DNA of 34,985 nucleotides, taken from the NCBI GenBank assembly GCA_016217675.1, contig JACRHC010000131.1, forward strand, positions 1 to 34,985, in the 5' to 3' direction. Positions 1 through 7,108 of the stretch are shown piece by piece. Both the position numbers and the translations under genes were made by a program. The DNA comes from Nitrospirota bacterium (GTDB taxonomy: Bacteria > Nitrospirota > Thermodesulfovibrionia > Thermodesulfovibrionales > UBA6898). The notes beneath the pieces are model-generated. The model worked only from the letters and a program-made list of their open reading frames with translations. It did no database searches and was not told where the DNA came from. Positions within the stretch are counted from its first letter, which is position 1; every line of letters begins with the position of its first letter.

Positions 1-52
1 TACGAAGAATTTAAAAGGCAGGAACTGCTCTGAAACTACAACCGCCACCTTC

Positions 53-75
53 GGCCCGCCAAAGGCGGCCCTTTT
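53..75 (+). terminator. Rho-independent terminator
   Basis: Arms 53-60 and 64-71 form an eight-position stem with one C/C mismatch around an AAA loop, followed by TTTT at 72-75. It would end a transcript entering from the left. It sits where the missing 5' part of the next antitoxin gene should be. Confidence 0.6.
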
Positions 76-88
76 CATCCGGCGCTAA

Positions 89-274
89 CACCATGAGCCG
101 GTAATCATCACAAGACAAAAGGAAGAATCAGTGGTAATGCTTTCTCTGGAGGATTTCAGGGCGCTTGAGGAAACCGCGTATCTTCTTCGTGTGCCCAATA
201 ATGCAAAGAGGCTCCTTGAGTCCATCGCTGAGCTTGAGCACGGCGGCGGCAAGGCCCGCAAACTTTCAGAGTGA
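89..274 (+). pseudogene. YefM/Phd-type antitoxin, 5'-truncated
   Basis: From CAC at 89 the frame encodes HEPVIITR, then VVMLSLEDF, ALEETAYLL and NAKRLLESI, ending in TGA at 272-274. This is the core and C-terminal toxin-binding part of YefM antitoxins. An in-frame TAA at 86-88 and a terminator at 53-75 replace the N-terminal DNA-binding strand and helix. The only usable starts are GTG at 131 or ATG at 137, giving a peptide of about 46 residues. That peptide might still bind the toxin but would probably not bind the operator. The stop overlaps the GTG start of the toxin. Either this is a decayed gene or the toxin is controlled only by a short antitoxin peptide. Confidence 0.7.
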
Positions 275-525
275 AACTCATCTTTTCGGAACACGCCTGG
301 GAAGACTATCTCTATTGGCAGAAGGCCGACAAACAGATGCTCAAACGCATAAACCGGCTTATCCACGAAATCATGCATGACCCGTTCACTGGCTCCGGCA
401 AACCCGAACCCCTCAAACACGGTCTGTCCGGCTACTGGTCGCGCCGCAGCAACGACGAACACCGGCTCGTCTACCGGCCTGCCGAAGACGCTGTTTTTAT
501 AGCACAGTTGCGATACCATTACTGA
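271..525 (+). CDS. yoeB: YoeB/Txe family toxin, ribosome-dependent mRNA endonuclease
   Basis: An 84-residue protein, the same length as E. coli YoeB and closely similar throughout ([35 protein letters not shown]-terminal RYHY). The catalytic residues known for YoeB, Glu46, Arg65 and His83, are all present at the same positions. The family cleaves mRNA in the ribosomal A site and is held inactive by YefM. The GTG start overlaps the antitoxin stop, so translation is probably coupled. The toxin looks intact although the antitoxin upstream is truncated. Confidence 0.93.
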   Translation: MKLIFSEHAWEDYLYWQKADKQMLKRINRLIHEIMHDPFTGSGKPEPLKHGLSGYWSRRSNDEHRLVYRPAEDAVFIAQLRYHY

Positions 526-613
526 TGGATCGTCCTCGTAACGGCTTAGGGAAAAGGAGAGCGGGACGATGTGCCTCGCACGTGGCTGAAAAGAATCAGG
601 GAGGTCTTCGAAC

Positions 614-970
614 ATGAGCAGAGCTAAAGAATCCGCAGAACGTATTCTCAAAGCCATTGACAAAGGCAAACAGGCGGCGTGGGCGCGTAAAACGCAGTTC
701 ATCCCGCAGCCGGACGGCTCCATGCGCCGCCTGGTTACGCGCAAGGACGGCACTGTTGAAAAAAATGAGGTAATTCCTGCTGACCGTTCGCTGGCAGCGG
801 AAGCACGTTCCAGGACAGGTCTGCCGCAGGACAAGTTTGCTGCCCTGTTAGGCATATCCCCGCGCACCCTCCGCGACTGGGAACAGGGCCGCAGATCGCC
901 CTCAGGAGCAGCCAAGACTCTTCTCCGCATTGCGGCAAAACATCCAAAGGTGCTCCGCGAGGTGGCGTAG
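614..970 (+). CDS. HigA/NadS-like XRE-family HTH protein (orphan antitoxin-like)
   Basis: A 118-residue protein with a basic N-terminal half and a C-terminal XRE-type helix-turn-helix at about residues 71-105 (QDKFAALLGISPRTLRDWEQ). This arrangement is common in antitoxin-like regulators encoded beside RelE/HigB toxins. The 88 bases upstream hold no intact toxin, so it is either an orphan antitoxin or a solitary regulator. A GGGAGG sequence about ten bases before the ATG can serve as ribosome-binding site. It is followed by the distal end of the CRISPR array. Confidence 0.75.
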   Translation: MSRAKESAERILKAIDKGKQAAWARKTQFIPQPDGSMRRLVTRKDGTVEKNEVIPADRSLAAEARSRTGLPQDKFAALLGISPRTLRDWEQGRRSPSGAAKTLLRIAAKHPKVLREVA

Positions 971-1023
971 AAATTTATGTCATACTCTGTTATATGCATC
1001 GTTGTGTTATTTCTACATGCGAT

Positions 1024-1558
1024 GTTTCAATCCTCGCCCGCCATCGCTGACGGGCGCAACGATATCGACATAATCATCGCCATACCGAACCTTTGTGTTT
1101 CAATCCTCGCCCGCCATCGCTGACGGGCGCAACGCAAATATTCGGTGATCCGCAACAACACAATTCTGTTTCAATCCTCGCCCGCCATCGCTGACGGGCG
1201 CAACAGAAGTCAAGGCGATCCTCGGCCAGCTCCACGGCGTTTCAATCCTCGCCCGCCATCGCTGACGGGCGCAACTACTACATTGGCGGCAGTATCAGGG
1301 CATATCTACGTTTCAATCCTCGCCCGCCATCGCTGACGGGCGCAACGTGGCACGCTCACAATGGCAGGCACAGACGCGGGTTTCAATCCTCGCCCGCCAT
1401 CGCTGACGGGCGCAACTCATAGCATCTGACGCAATGCTCATTGGACATCGTTTCAATCCTCGCCCGCCATCGCTGACGGGCGCAACGATGTGAGCTGCCG
1501 AGCAGGGCGGAGAGATCGAGAGTTTCAATCCTCGCCCGCCATCGCTGACGGGCGCAAC
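1024..1558 (-). CRISPR. Type I-C CRISPR array, 8 identical 37-bp repeats, 7 spacers
   Basis: Repeats start at 1024, 1097, 1168, 1239, 1310, 1380, 1450 and 1522. On the plus strand each begins GTTTCAATCC and ends GGGCGCAAC, and all eight are identical. Spacers are 36, 34, 34, 34, 33, 33 and 35 bp. Read on the minus strand the repeat ends in GGATTGAAAC, the 5' handle expected for I-C crRNA, and CGCCCG/CGGGCG arms form the hairpin cut by Cas5c. The array is therefore transcribed right to left, with the leader at 1559-1752. The repeat at 1522 is leader-proximal and the spacer at 1487-1521 should be the newest. The 37-bp repeat is longer than the usual 32 bp of I-C. Confidence 0.98.
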
Positions 1559-1752
1559 TCACCCCCTATTTTTCGTATATAACAGGGGGCGTTACATATT
1601 TACTTCTTGCGAACTTGCTCAGTTTTCAAAGATCCTTCGCAACCATGAAGAGCTCTTTGCCTCCAACCTCCCATTCCTTAATGATTTTTTCCCTTCGCGA
1701 AACCCCCGGTCATTGCGTCCGATCACAGGGTTCGCGCTTGCACTCTGGAGTG
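1559..1752 (-). promoter_or_regulatory. CRISPR leader
   Basis: About 194 bp between the cas2 stop and the first repeat, without a convincing gene. On the minus strand it contains a GCGCGAACCC motif, a GGTTTCGCG motif and an ATCTTTGAAAA stretch, resembling I-C leaders. Next to the repeat lies a hairpin with arms 1562-1567 and 1584-1589 (CCCCCT/AGGGGG) around an AT-rich loop. It probably carries the array promoter and adaptation signals. Confidence 0.75.
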
Positions 1753-2043
1753 TTAAACCACCAAGGGATCATCAAAGTCAGTTGTTTTAGCCAGTCCATA
1801 TTCTTCCACATGGTCATCCCTCGGTTCGGTCAAGCGGTAAAGCCTTAAATTGTCCTCATCGAAATTGATCTCGTCGAGCAATTTTCTCCGAAGGTCCTCA
1901 AACTGCATTTCATTCACCTTGCATTCAAAGACCGACTTCTGCACCCTCTGGCCGAAGTTCTTGCAGACCTGCGCCACGCGTCTGAGCCTCTTCCTGCCCT
2001 TGGCAGTCTCTGTAGAAACATCATATGAAGCAATTACCCACAT
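1753..2043 (-). CDS. cas2: CRISPR-associated protein Cas2 (type I-C)
   Basis: A 96-residue protein starting [10 protein letters not shown], the Cas2 ferredoxin-fold strand with its conserved Asp at residue 8, followed by [24 protein letters not shown], typical of I-C Cas2. Cas2 dimers bridge two Cas1 dimers in the spacer integration complex. The start lies three bases after the cas1 stop, so it is the last gene of the cas operon. The C-terminus is a little longer than in many relatives. Confidence 0.95.
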   Translation of the reverse strand: MWVIASYDVSTETAKGRKRLRRVAQVCKNFGQRVQKSVFECKVNEMQFEDLRRKLLDEINFDEDNLRLYRLTEPRDDHVEEYGLAKTTDFDDPLVV

Positions 2044-2046
2044 AGC

Positions 2047-3081
2047 TCACGCATAGATAAAGGGTAGATAGTTTTCCATATCCCCCCTGATATGACGGGC
2101 AAGCAGCCGCGCCTGAATATGCGGCACAAGCCCAAAAGGCATCTTCTCACTGAACATCGGATGATAAATTTCATCTTGTTTCCTTTTTTGATAGGCAACC
2201 ACAACCTCCTTTCTGCCTTTTTCGTTCAGATAGACAGCGCCGCCAGGTCTCTGCTCAAAGTCATCACCAGTCAGCTGCTTTCTGTTTATCAAGGTGAGCG
2301 CAAGCCTGTCCGCAAGGACCGCCCTCAATTCCTCCATAAGATCAAGCGCAAGAGATGGCCTTCCGGGACGCAATGCATGAAGAAACCCCATCTGGGAATC
2401 CAGCCCTACACCCTCCACCGCCGACACGCAGTCATGTAAAAGCAGCGTATAAAGAAATGACAAAAGCGCGTTGATCGGATCAAGCGGCGGTCGACGATTC
2501 CGCTCCCTGAGAGTGAAGATAGATCGAGCCTCCTCCGCCATAAGCAGATCAAAAACTTCATAGTATAAGCTTGCCGCTTCCCCCTCAAGCCCGCGTATCT
2601 CATCCAATAGCGCAGCCTTTTCCAGCCGCCCTAATATATTTGCCAAGCGCTCAGTTGCCCTCCTCAGGCTTTGCTCCTCTTCAGTGTTTGCCGTTTCCCG
2701 TGCGCTCCTGAGCAGTGAGTTACGTCCATTTTTGATCTTGCCGGCAACCACATTGCGCGCAACCGAAGCCGTCTTCTCGCTGTCACGCACTATCTCATAT
2801 TGCTCCTTTCTGAGCAAGACGTTCCCCGTCGTCTTGCCGACCATCCTGCACTGAAATCGGCCATTACGGTCGAGCATCACGACCGATCTGCCTTCCTCTG
2901 CGCATTTGCCAAGGAGAAACGGGCTGATCATCACATTACCCATAGTGCAGATCCCTCCAAGATGATGCAGCGGCACCTGCATCTTTATTTCCTTTTCAAC
3001 TTCCACCTTCACCGTCTCATGATCGAGGGTGAGATAAGCGCCTTGGGTCATAATATAGAGTGTGTTCAGAAGATGTTTCAT
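2047..3081 (-). CDS. cas1: CRISPR-associated integrase Cas1 (type I-C)
   Basis: A 344-residue Cas1 with the I-C style N-terminus (LNTLYIMTQGAYLTLD) and an alpha-helical catalytic domain. The metal ligands expected for the family are visible as Glu166 (GLEGEAA), His235 (GFLH) and Asp247/Glu250 (LALDLMEELR). It integrates pre-spacers at the leader-repeat junction together with Cas2 and, in I-C systems, Cas4. It is separated from cas4 by a BRO fragment and a YhcG-type nuclease gene, where canonical I-C operons have cas4 directly adjacent. The ATG is preceded by only a weak GGTGATAA ribosome-binding site. Confidence 0.96.
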   Translation of the reverse strand: MKHLLNTLYIMTQGAYLTLDHETVKVEVEKEIKMQVPLHHLGGICTMGNVMISPFLLGKCAEEGRSVVMLDRNGRFQCRMVGKTTGNVLLRKEQYEIVRDSEKTASVARNVVAGKIKNGRNSLLRSARETANTEEEQSLRRATERLANILGRLEKAALLDEIRGLEGEAASLYYEVFDLLMAEEARSIFTLRERNRRPPLDPINALLSFLYTLLLHDCVSAVEGVGLDSQMGFLHALRPGRPSLALDLMEELRAVLADRLALTLINRKQLTGDDFEQRPGGAVYLNEKGRKEVVVAYQKRKQDEIYHPMFSEKMPFGLVPHIQARLLARHIRGDMENYLPFIYA

Positions 3082-3129
3082 TTTATTATTTTATCACCAG
3101 CATAAGCTATCACTTGGGCTATCACGTCG

Positions 3130-4371
3130 TTAGCCCGTTGAACTATTCATTTCAATAAGTTGTCTTTCGCGTTGCAATTCACGTTTCAGTTCTTGTTCGG
3201 TAGGAAGGTATGTCAGATACTTGGAGGCAAAGAGCTGTTTGCTTTCATTCAATACGGAATATTTAGCTACTGCTGCATTCTTCTCCGAACAAAGGATCAG
3301 ACCTATTGTCGGATTATCATCTTTAGCCTTGCCGTGTTCTTCATACATACGGACATACCCGTCCATCTGCCCGATATCCTGATGAGTCAATTTGCCGATC
3401 TTAAGATCAATCAGGACAAAACACCTGAGCAGGTAATTGTAGAAAACCATATCCACATAAAAATCCTCATCATTGAACCGCATTCTTTTCTGCCGTGCTA
3501 CAAAAGAAAAGCCCTTGCCAAGCTCAAGCAGGAACTGCTGCAGGCTGCTGATAATGGCTGCTTCAAGGTCTGCCTCATGCAATTGAGCCGCGTCCGGCAG
3601 ATCAAGGAATTCAAGGATATAGGGGTCTTTGAGAACATCCATAGGCATAAGGGCGTCCTTTTCTCTTCTCACTTCTAAAAGCATCCCCTTTTTGTCTTTG
3701 CTCATCAGCAGACGCTCGTAAAAAAGTGTGGCGATCTGTCGCTCAAGCTGCCGCTTGTTCCAGCCTGAAGACGCGGCTTCGGTTTCATAGAAATCCCGCG
3801 CCTCGCGCTTCTCAACACGCATAAGAGCCCGATAATGAGACCAGCTCAGGTTCGGATGAAACCCTTTCGGAGATTGACTGCCCACTGGGTAGCCTATTGC
3901 AGAGTCTTTCAATTTTCCGTCCATTGGGGCGCGTTTATGCTTTTTCCCCAATTGGTCACCCATTGGGCGACCTTTTCCGTCCGCTCTCAACTCGTCACCC
4001 GCTGGGTGACTAATCTCCGGCATACGGTCTGAGTAAGTCAGATAAAAGGTTCGAAAATATTTAAGATTAGTGGCTGAAAAGCCCTTACCGAATCGCTTTA
4101 TCAACCGCTCGGACAAATCCTCAATCAAACGTTTTCCGTATTCCGCGCGTTTCTCACCCCTCTGAAGCTCCTGTACAATCTCACGACCTATCAACCAATA
4201 TGCAATAACCGTCTGACTATTGACCACGCGGAGCACATTGGCACGGGCCTGTTCCAAAATAAATGCTATGCGGTCGAACAACCTGTCAACACCGAATTTT
4301 CCAACAGCTGTTTTTCGGGATTGTTTATTCTTGACCTTCTCATTACCCGGAACGAGCACTTTTTTCTTCAT
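3130..4371 (-). CDS. YhcG/DUF1016-type PDDEXK nuclease inserted in the cas operon
   Basis: A 413-residue protein with the DUF1016 N-terminal helical domain at about 26-115 (NSQTVIAYWLIGREIV, YGKRLIEDLS, FSATNLKYFRTFYL). The C-terminal PDDEXK nuclease-like domain at about 172-395 has Asp307 (DFYVDMVFYN), Asp322-Leu-Lys324 and GQM at 334-336 as likely active-site elements. The cellular role of the family is poorly known. Between the domains, residues 121-170 form an unusual linker of repeated P-x-G-D/S-x-L-like units encoded by palindromic DNA. The ATG overlaps the stop of a BRO-N fragment (ATGA), suggesting translational coupling. It lies between cas4 and cas1, so it is either an accessory CRISPR gene or a passenger insertion. 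Confidence 0.88.
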   Translation of the reverse strand: MKKKVLVPGNEKVKNKQSRKTAVGKFGVDRLFDRIAFILEQARANVLRVVNSQTVIAYWLIGREIVQELQRGEKRAEYGKRLIEDLSERLIKRFGKGFSATNLKYFRTFYLTYSDRMPEISHPAGDELRADGKGRPMGDQLGKKHKRAPMDGKLKDSAIGYPVGSQSPKGFHPNLSWSHYRALMRVEKREARDFYETEAASSGWNKRQLERQIATLFYERLLMSKDKKGMLLEVRREKDALMPMDVLKDPYILEFLDLPDAAQLHEADLEAAIISSLQQFLLELGKGFSFVARQKRMRFNDEDFYVDMVFYNYLLRCFVLIDLKIGKLTHQDIGQMDGYVRMYEEHGKAKDDNPTIGLILCSEKNAAVAKYSVLNESKQLFASKYLTYLPTEQELKRELQRERQLIEMNSSTG

Positions 4372-4601
4372 CGGTATACCTCTTCCTTGTCAGTGGTCGA
4401 CATTTTCAACCCGTGACAAAATGTCACGACTGCACTTCCTTCTTCACCAAGCCTTTGTTTCAATTTCCGCCAGTATGCGCCAGCATCTGGACTACCCGTA
4501 AGCACCCCGCATACCTCGACAACGGAAAACCACCACTCATTCATAAACAGGGTTCTCCTGATGTCTTTACCCCTAAATACAGCATATTCGATTCCAAGCT
4601 C
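4368..4601 (-). pseudogene. BRO-N domain fragment (antirepressor-like)
   Basis: On the minus strand the frame from GAG at 4601 reads ELGIEYAVFRGKDIRR, then NEWWFSVVEVCGVL, YWRKLKQRLGEEG and VVTFCHGLKM, and stops with TGA at 4370-4368. This is the N-terminal half of a BRO-N domain, paralogous to the intact BRO gene at 11378-12217. No start codon stands where the family begins. The first in-frame ATG (4544) would give only 58 residues. The C-terminal two thirds are missing. The frame begins inside the end of cas4 and its stop overlaps the start of the YhcG-type gene. Confidence 0.8.
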
Positions 4602-5244
4602 AAAACTCCTTACCTCCTGATATTACGAACATTTCTCTTGCTGATCTCCGATGGCTCTCCTTGTCACCAACAACAGCAGGCATGCAGGATTCATTCAAAG
4701 AACAGTCTTTACACCGTTTGTCGTTGACCGGCGGCGGGACATACTGTCTTGCGATGATGTCATGAACAGCAGTGGCCACTGTCGCAACACGCTCTCGCAT
4801 AGCAGGAGTAAAGATTATCTCCCTCCGTTCTCGTGAAGCATGCCAGTAGATTGCACCCTTATCGACACTGACATTTAGCATTTCTTCAAGACATATCGCT
4901 TGGGCGCATAGCTGGAGGATTTCATGTTGCCCCTTCCGATGCTTGCCTGATTTGTATTCAACGGGGCAAGGGATATTGTCACAGAATTCCACCAAGTCCG
5001 CCTTACCAACAAGCTTCAGTCTTTTCGACCAGATCGGAAGGGCACGCTCACTCCGCACCCCGTCCCCCTCATGCGTTGACTCAATGTCCACTGTTTCGTG
5101 TACATGTCTGCCCCTCATGGTATAGATGTTCTCGTCCCATGCCTGCTCCACATGGATCAGCGCACACTGCCGGGGACAGTAGCTGTAGTGCTCAAGAGCA
5201 GAAAGCATTACAGGCTCAATTTCTGAATAGGGCTTATAAGACAT
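4600..5244 (-). CDS. cas4: CRISPR-associated exonuclease Cas4 (type I-C)
   Basis: A 214-residue RecB-family nuclease. The start was set at ATG 5244 because the family normally begins shortly before the LSALEHYSYCPRQCALIH motif; the open frame extends further upstream into the neighbouring gene. Iron-sulfur cysteines are Cys23 plus Cys178, Cys181 and Cys187. Nuclease residues are His50, Asp83 (GKADLVEF), Glu96 and Lys98 (PVEYKSGK), followed by the QxxxY-like region QLCAQAICLEE. Cas4 trims pre-spacers and selects those with a PAM for Cas1-Cas2. The first residues, MSYKPYSE, resemble the periodic Y-K-x-Y tract of the adjacent four-helix-bundle gene rather than usual Cas4 N-termini. Confidence 0.94.
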   Translation of the reverse strand: MSYKPYSEIEPVMLSALEHYSYCPRQCALIHVEQAWDENIYTMRGRHVHETVDIESTHEGDGVRSERALPIWSKRLKLVGKADLVEFCDNIPCPVEYKSGKHRKGQHEILQLCAQAICLEEMLNVSVDKGAIYWHASRERREIIFTPAMRERVATVATAVHDIIARQYVPPPVNDKRCKDCSLNESCMPAVVGDKESHRRSAREMFVISGGKEF

Positions 5245-5251
5245 ATTGGAC

Positions 5252-5812
5252 TTATTGCCTTTTCTTTCTTTCCTGTGACCGCACTCGATAGAGTCTTTCC
5301 GTGAAGCCACCCTCTTCCAAGAACGCCTTCTCCAATGCCCGCAGTTGCTGGTCAAGCAGGTAGTTTGTCTGGTGGATCAGGCAGGCCATGGTGTTTGCAG
5401 CGGTTTCAGGAGGCGAAGCCTCCAGATAGGTCTTATAAGTCAAATAGGACCTATTCTTAGCGTAGGCCAGTTTTCTCACAGCCTGGGCTTCTGGGTGGTC
5501 CTTTCCCCAAAGGGGTAATTCCTTCTGCCTCAGATAATCCATAAAGTCCAGAAGAAGCTCTTCAAGGCTCGCCCGCGCCACGCCGACCAGCTTCAGCTCG
5601 GTCTTCTTGGACGTGCCTGACGCCATGCTGCCCTCTGCGATGTTCTGCTTGCCGCTACGGGCTGCCTGCACCATCTGGTCATGAGTGCGTGAGCGTCTGC
5701 TGATGAAGCGGTCGCAAAACACCACCGTGGCGTCATACACAATCTCCGACATCTTGTAAGATTGCAACTCCGCGTATCCGCCGTGAGGGGGAATGAGTTT
5801 GGGGGCAGTCAT
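5252..5812 (-). CDS. Four-helix-bundle protein (S23/suffix-domain type) inserted in cas operon
   Basis: A 186-residue, helix-rich protein. Residues 20-110 match the four-helix-bundle (S23/Avd-like) family: LQSYKMSEIVYDATVVFCDRF, RSRTHDQMVQAARSGKQNIAEG and TELKLVGVARASLEELLLDFMDYLR. The C-terminal part (DHPEAQAVRKLA, NTMACLIHQTNYLLDQQLRALE) fits the suffix extension found in a subset of these proteins. The role is unknown; relatives act as small basic oligomers, and one branch (Avd) partners reverse transcriptases in diversity-generating retroelements. No reverse transcriptase is present here. It starts four bases after cas7 without a clear Shine-Dalgarno sequence and ends seven bases before cas4. 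It is not a normal I-C component. Confidence 0.82.
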   Translation of the reverse strand: MTAPKLIPPHGGYAELQSYKMSEIVYDATVVFCDRFISRRSRTHDQMVQAARSGKQNIAEGSMASGTSKKTELKLVGVARASLEELLLDFMDYLRQKELPLWGKDHPEAQAVRKLAYAKNRSYLTYKTYLEASPPETAANTMACLIHQTNYLLDQQLRALEKAFLEEGGFTERLYRVRSQERKKRQ

Positions 5813-5816
5813 ACTA

Positions 5817-6722
5817 TTATAGCTTTACGTCCAAGGTAACACCCTGCGGCATATCAGCCTGTGACGGCACTGTAACAGTGTAGTCGCTAAAATCACGGGC
5901 CGGTTTCTGATTTGATTCGATCTTAATCTTATCAAACAGCACATGAGATGGGTGATTACCCATTGTTGAGTCATGTTTAAAGACAATCAGCTTGCGCGTA
6001 GCCATCTGACCCCGTGCGGCTGAATGGTCGTGCTCGAACATCATTTTCAGAGCATCCCAGAACAGCTTTAGGTCGTCTTCGCTGAAGCCTGTCTGTGCAG
6101 CCAATGGCGCAGAGATAAAACCGTGGCAACGGTAAAGACCATAAGGTATCGTAAACTTTCGTCCCATCGTGCGATTGTCACCCTGCTGTTTCTCCGCTTC
6201 GGCCTCAGTTGCAACTGCCATACGAGTAATGCTGTGCTCCAGAGGTACAACTTGATCAACGCTCCGTGCAAAAGTAAACTGCACCGGGCCGCGAACCTGG
6301 CCAGCATTGGCACCTGTAGACATTACTGCGCCAAAAGTACGAACATCATAATAAGTCTTACTCATCTGCTGCCGCCCTTTCTCGACCTCACTTCCCTGAG
6401 CTTCGCCTTTAGTTTTTCGTTTTTCCCCGTCCTTTTTATCTATTGGCGGCTCATTAAGGTCAATACCTAAAGCAGCATATCCTTCGCTGATGAATCTATT
6501 GAGAATAGCTTTCTCCTTAACGAATATATCGTAGCCATTGCCCTTGTTCATTAGCTGCACATAATTTCTCACCTTACGCTTTATACAAACATCAGTAACA
6601 AGGCCGTTGCCGGTTTCAGGATCAACACGGGGAAGGTTCCCGGCATCTGGATCACCATTTGGATTACCGTCTTTTACGTCAAAAAGCAGAACAAAGTCAT
6701 ACCGATTATTGATTGTGCTCAT
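5817..6722 (-). CDS. cas7c: Cascade backbone subunit Cas7c (Csd2)
   Basis: A 301-residue Csd2-type protein starting with the family signature [20 protein letters not shown] and continuing with [16 protein letters not shown] and the central [11 protein letters not shown] block. Several copies polymerise along the crRNA spacer in the I-C surveillance complex. The ATG is preceded by a strong AAAGGAGG Shine-Dalgarno sequence, whose 13-base context AATACAAAGGAGG is repeated before the internal Cas11c start. The start lies two bases after the cas8c stop. Confidence 0.96.
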   Translation of the reverse strand: MSTINNRYDFVLLFDVKDGNPNGDPDAGNLPRVDPETGNGLVTDVCIKRKVRNYVQLMNKGNGYDIFVKEKAILNRFISEGYAALGIDLNEPPIDKKDGEKRKTKGEAQGSEVEKGRQQMSKTYYDVRTFGAVMSTGANAGQVRGPVQFTFARSVDQVVPLEHSITRMAVATEAEAEKQQGDNRTMGRKFTIPYGLYRCHGFISAPLAAQTGFSEDDLKLFWDALKMMFEHDHSAARGQMATRKLIVFKHDSTMGNHPSHVLFDKIKIESNQKPARDFSDYTVTVPSQADMPQGVTLDVKL

Positions 6723-6724
6723 TG

Positions 6725-7108
6725 TTAAGCCTCCTTTGTATTATCGTCAGTTTTTTTCTTGAAAAAGTCCTGCCGCTGGTGGTAATAGCCGACCCAGAAA
6801 CGACCTTGATTATCAAGGGCTAAATGAGGCGGAAACGCATTTGATGAATCCACCTTATCCATAATCTCTTGAATCAGCTTCTCCAGATTGACTGCTGCAC
6901 CCTTATTGTCGATTTTGGCAATATGGTGCGTCTTCAGCCTCATCAGATGCGGAAAGACTGCAACGGGTGTACTTGATGCCGCGCCGGAGAACCGATCACG
7001 AATTGTTGCATTAATGCCAGGGCTCGCCTGCTCTTGTGCCCTTTCCAGCACTGCAAAAAGCCGTCCCAGCAGATAGCCTGGGTTGGTGTTACTTGTGTCT
7101 AATGACAT
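6725..7108 (-). CDS. cas11c: Cas11c small subunit from an internal start within cas8c
   Basis: Type I-C systems are known to make a small Cas11 subunit by internal translation of cas8c. Here an in-frame ATG at 7108 (codon 450 of cas8c) is preceded by AAAGGAGG with five bases between AGGAGG and ATG, a near-perfect ribosome-binding site in the middle of a coding sequence. It would yield a 127-residue protein beginning [18 protein letters not shown], mostly helical, as expected for the Cas11 belly subunit. Confidence 0.85.
   Translation of the reverse strand: MSLDTSNTNPGYLLGRLFAVLERAQEQASPGINATIRDRFSGAASSTPVAVFPHLMRLKTHHIAKIDNKGAAVNLEKLIQEIMDKVDSSNAFPPHLALDNQGRFWVGYYHQRQDFFKKKTDDNTKEA

Noticed and set aside
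526-613. A toxin gene partnering the HigA-like protein
   Set aside because: Every frame in this interval is short or stopped, and no RelE/HigB motif is seen.
85-999. A 304-codon open frame on the minus strand
   Set aside because: It lies wholly opposite the YoeB toxin and HTH gene, has no family features and its composition is that of a shadow frame.
1061-1521. Self-targeting spacers
   Set aside because: By eye none of the seven spacers matches another part of the window; a genome-wide search would be needed.
1145-1528. Short open frames within the CRISPR array
   Set aside because: They arise from translating the repeats.
5252-5812. A diversity-generating retroelement suggested by the Avd-like four-helix bundle
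   Set aside because: No reverse transcriptase, template repeat or variable repeat is visible in the window.
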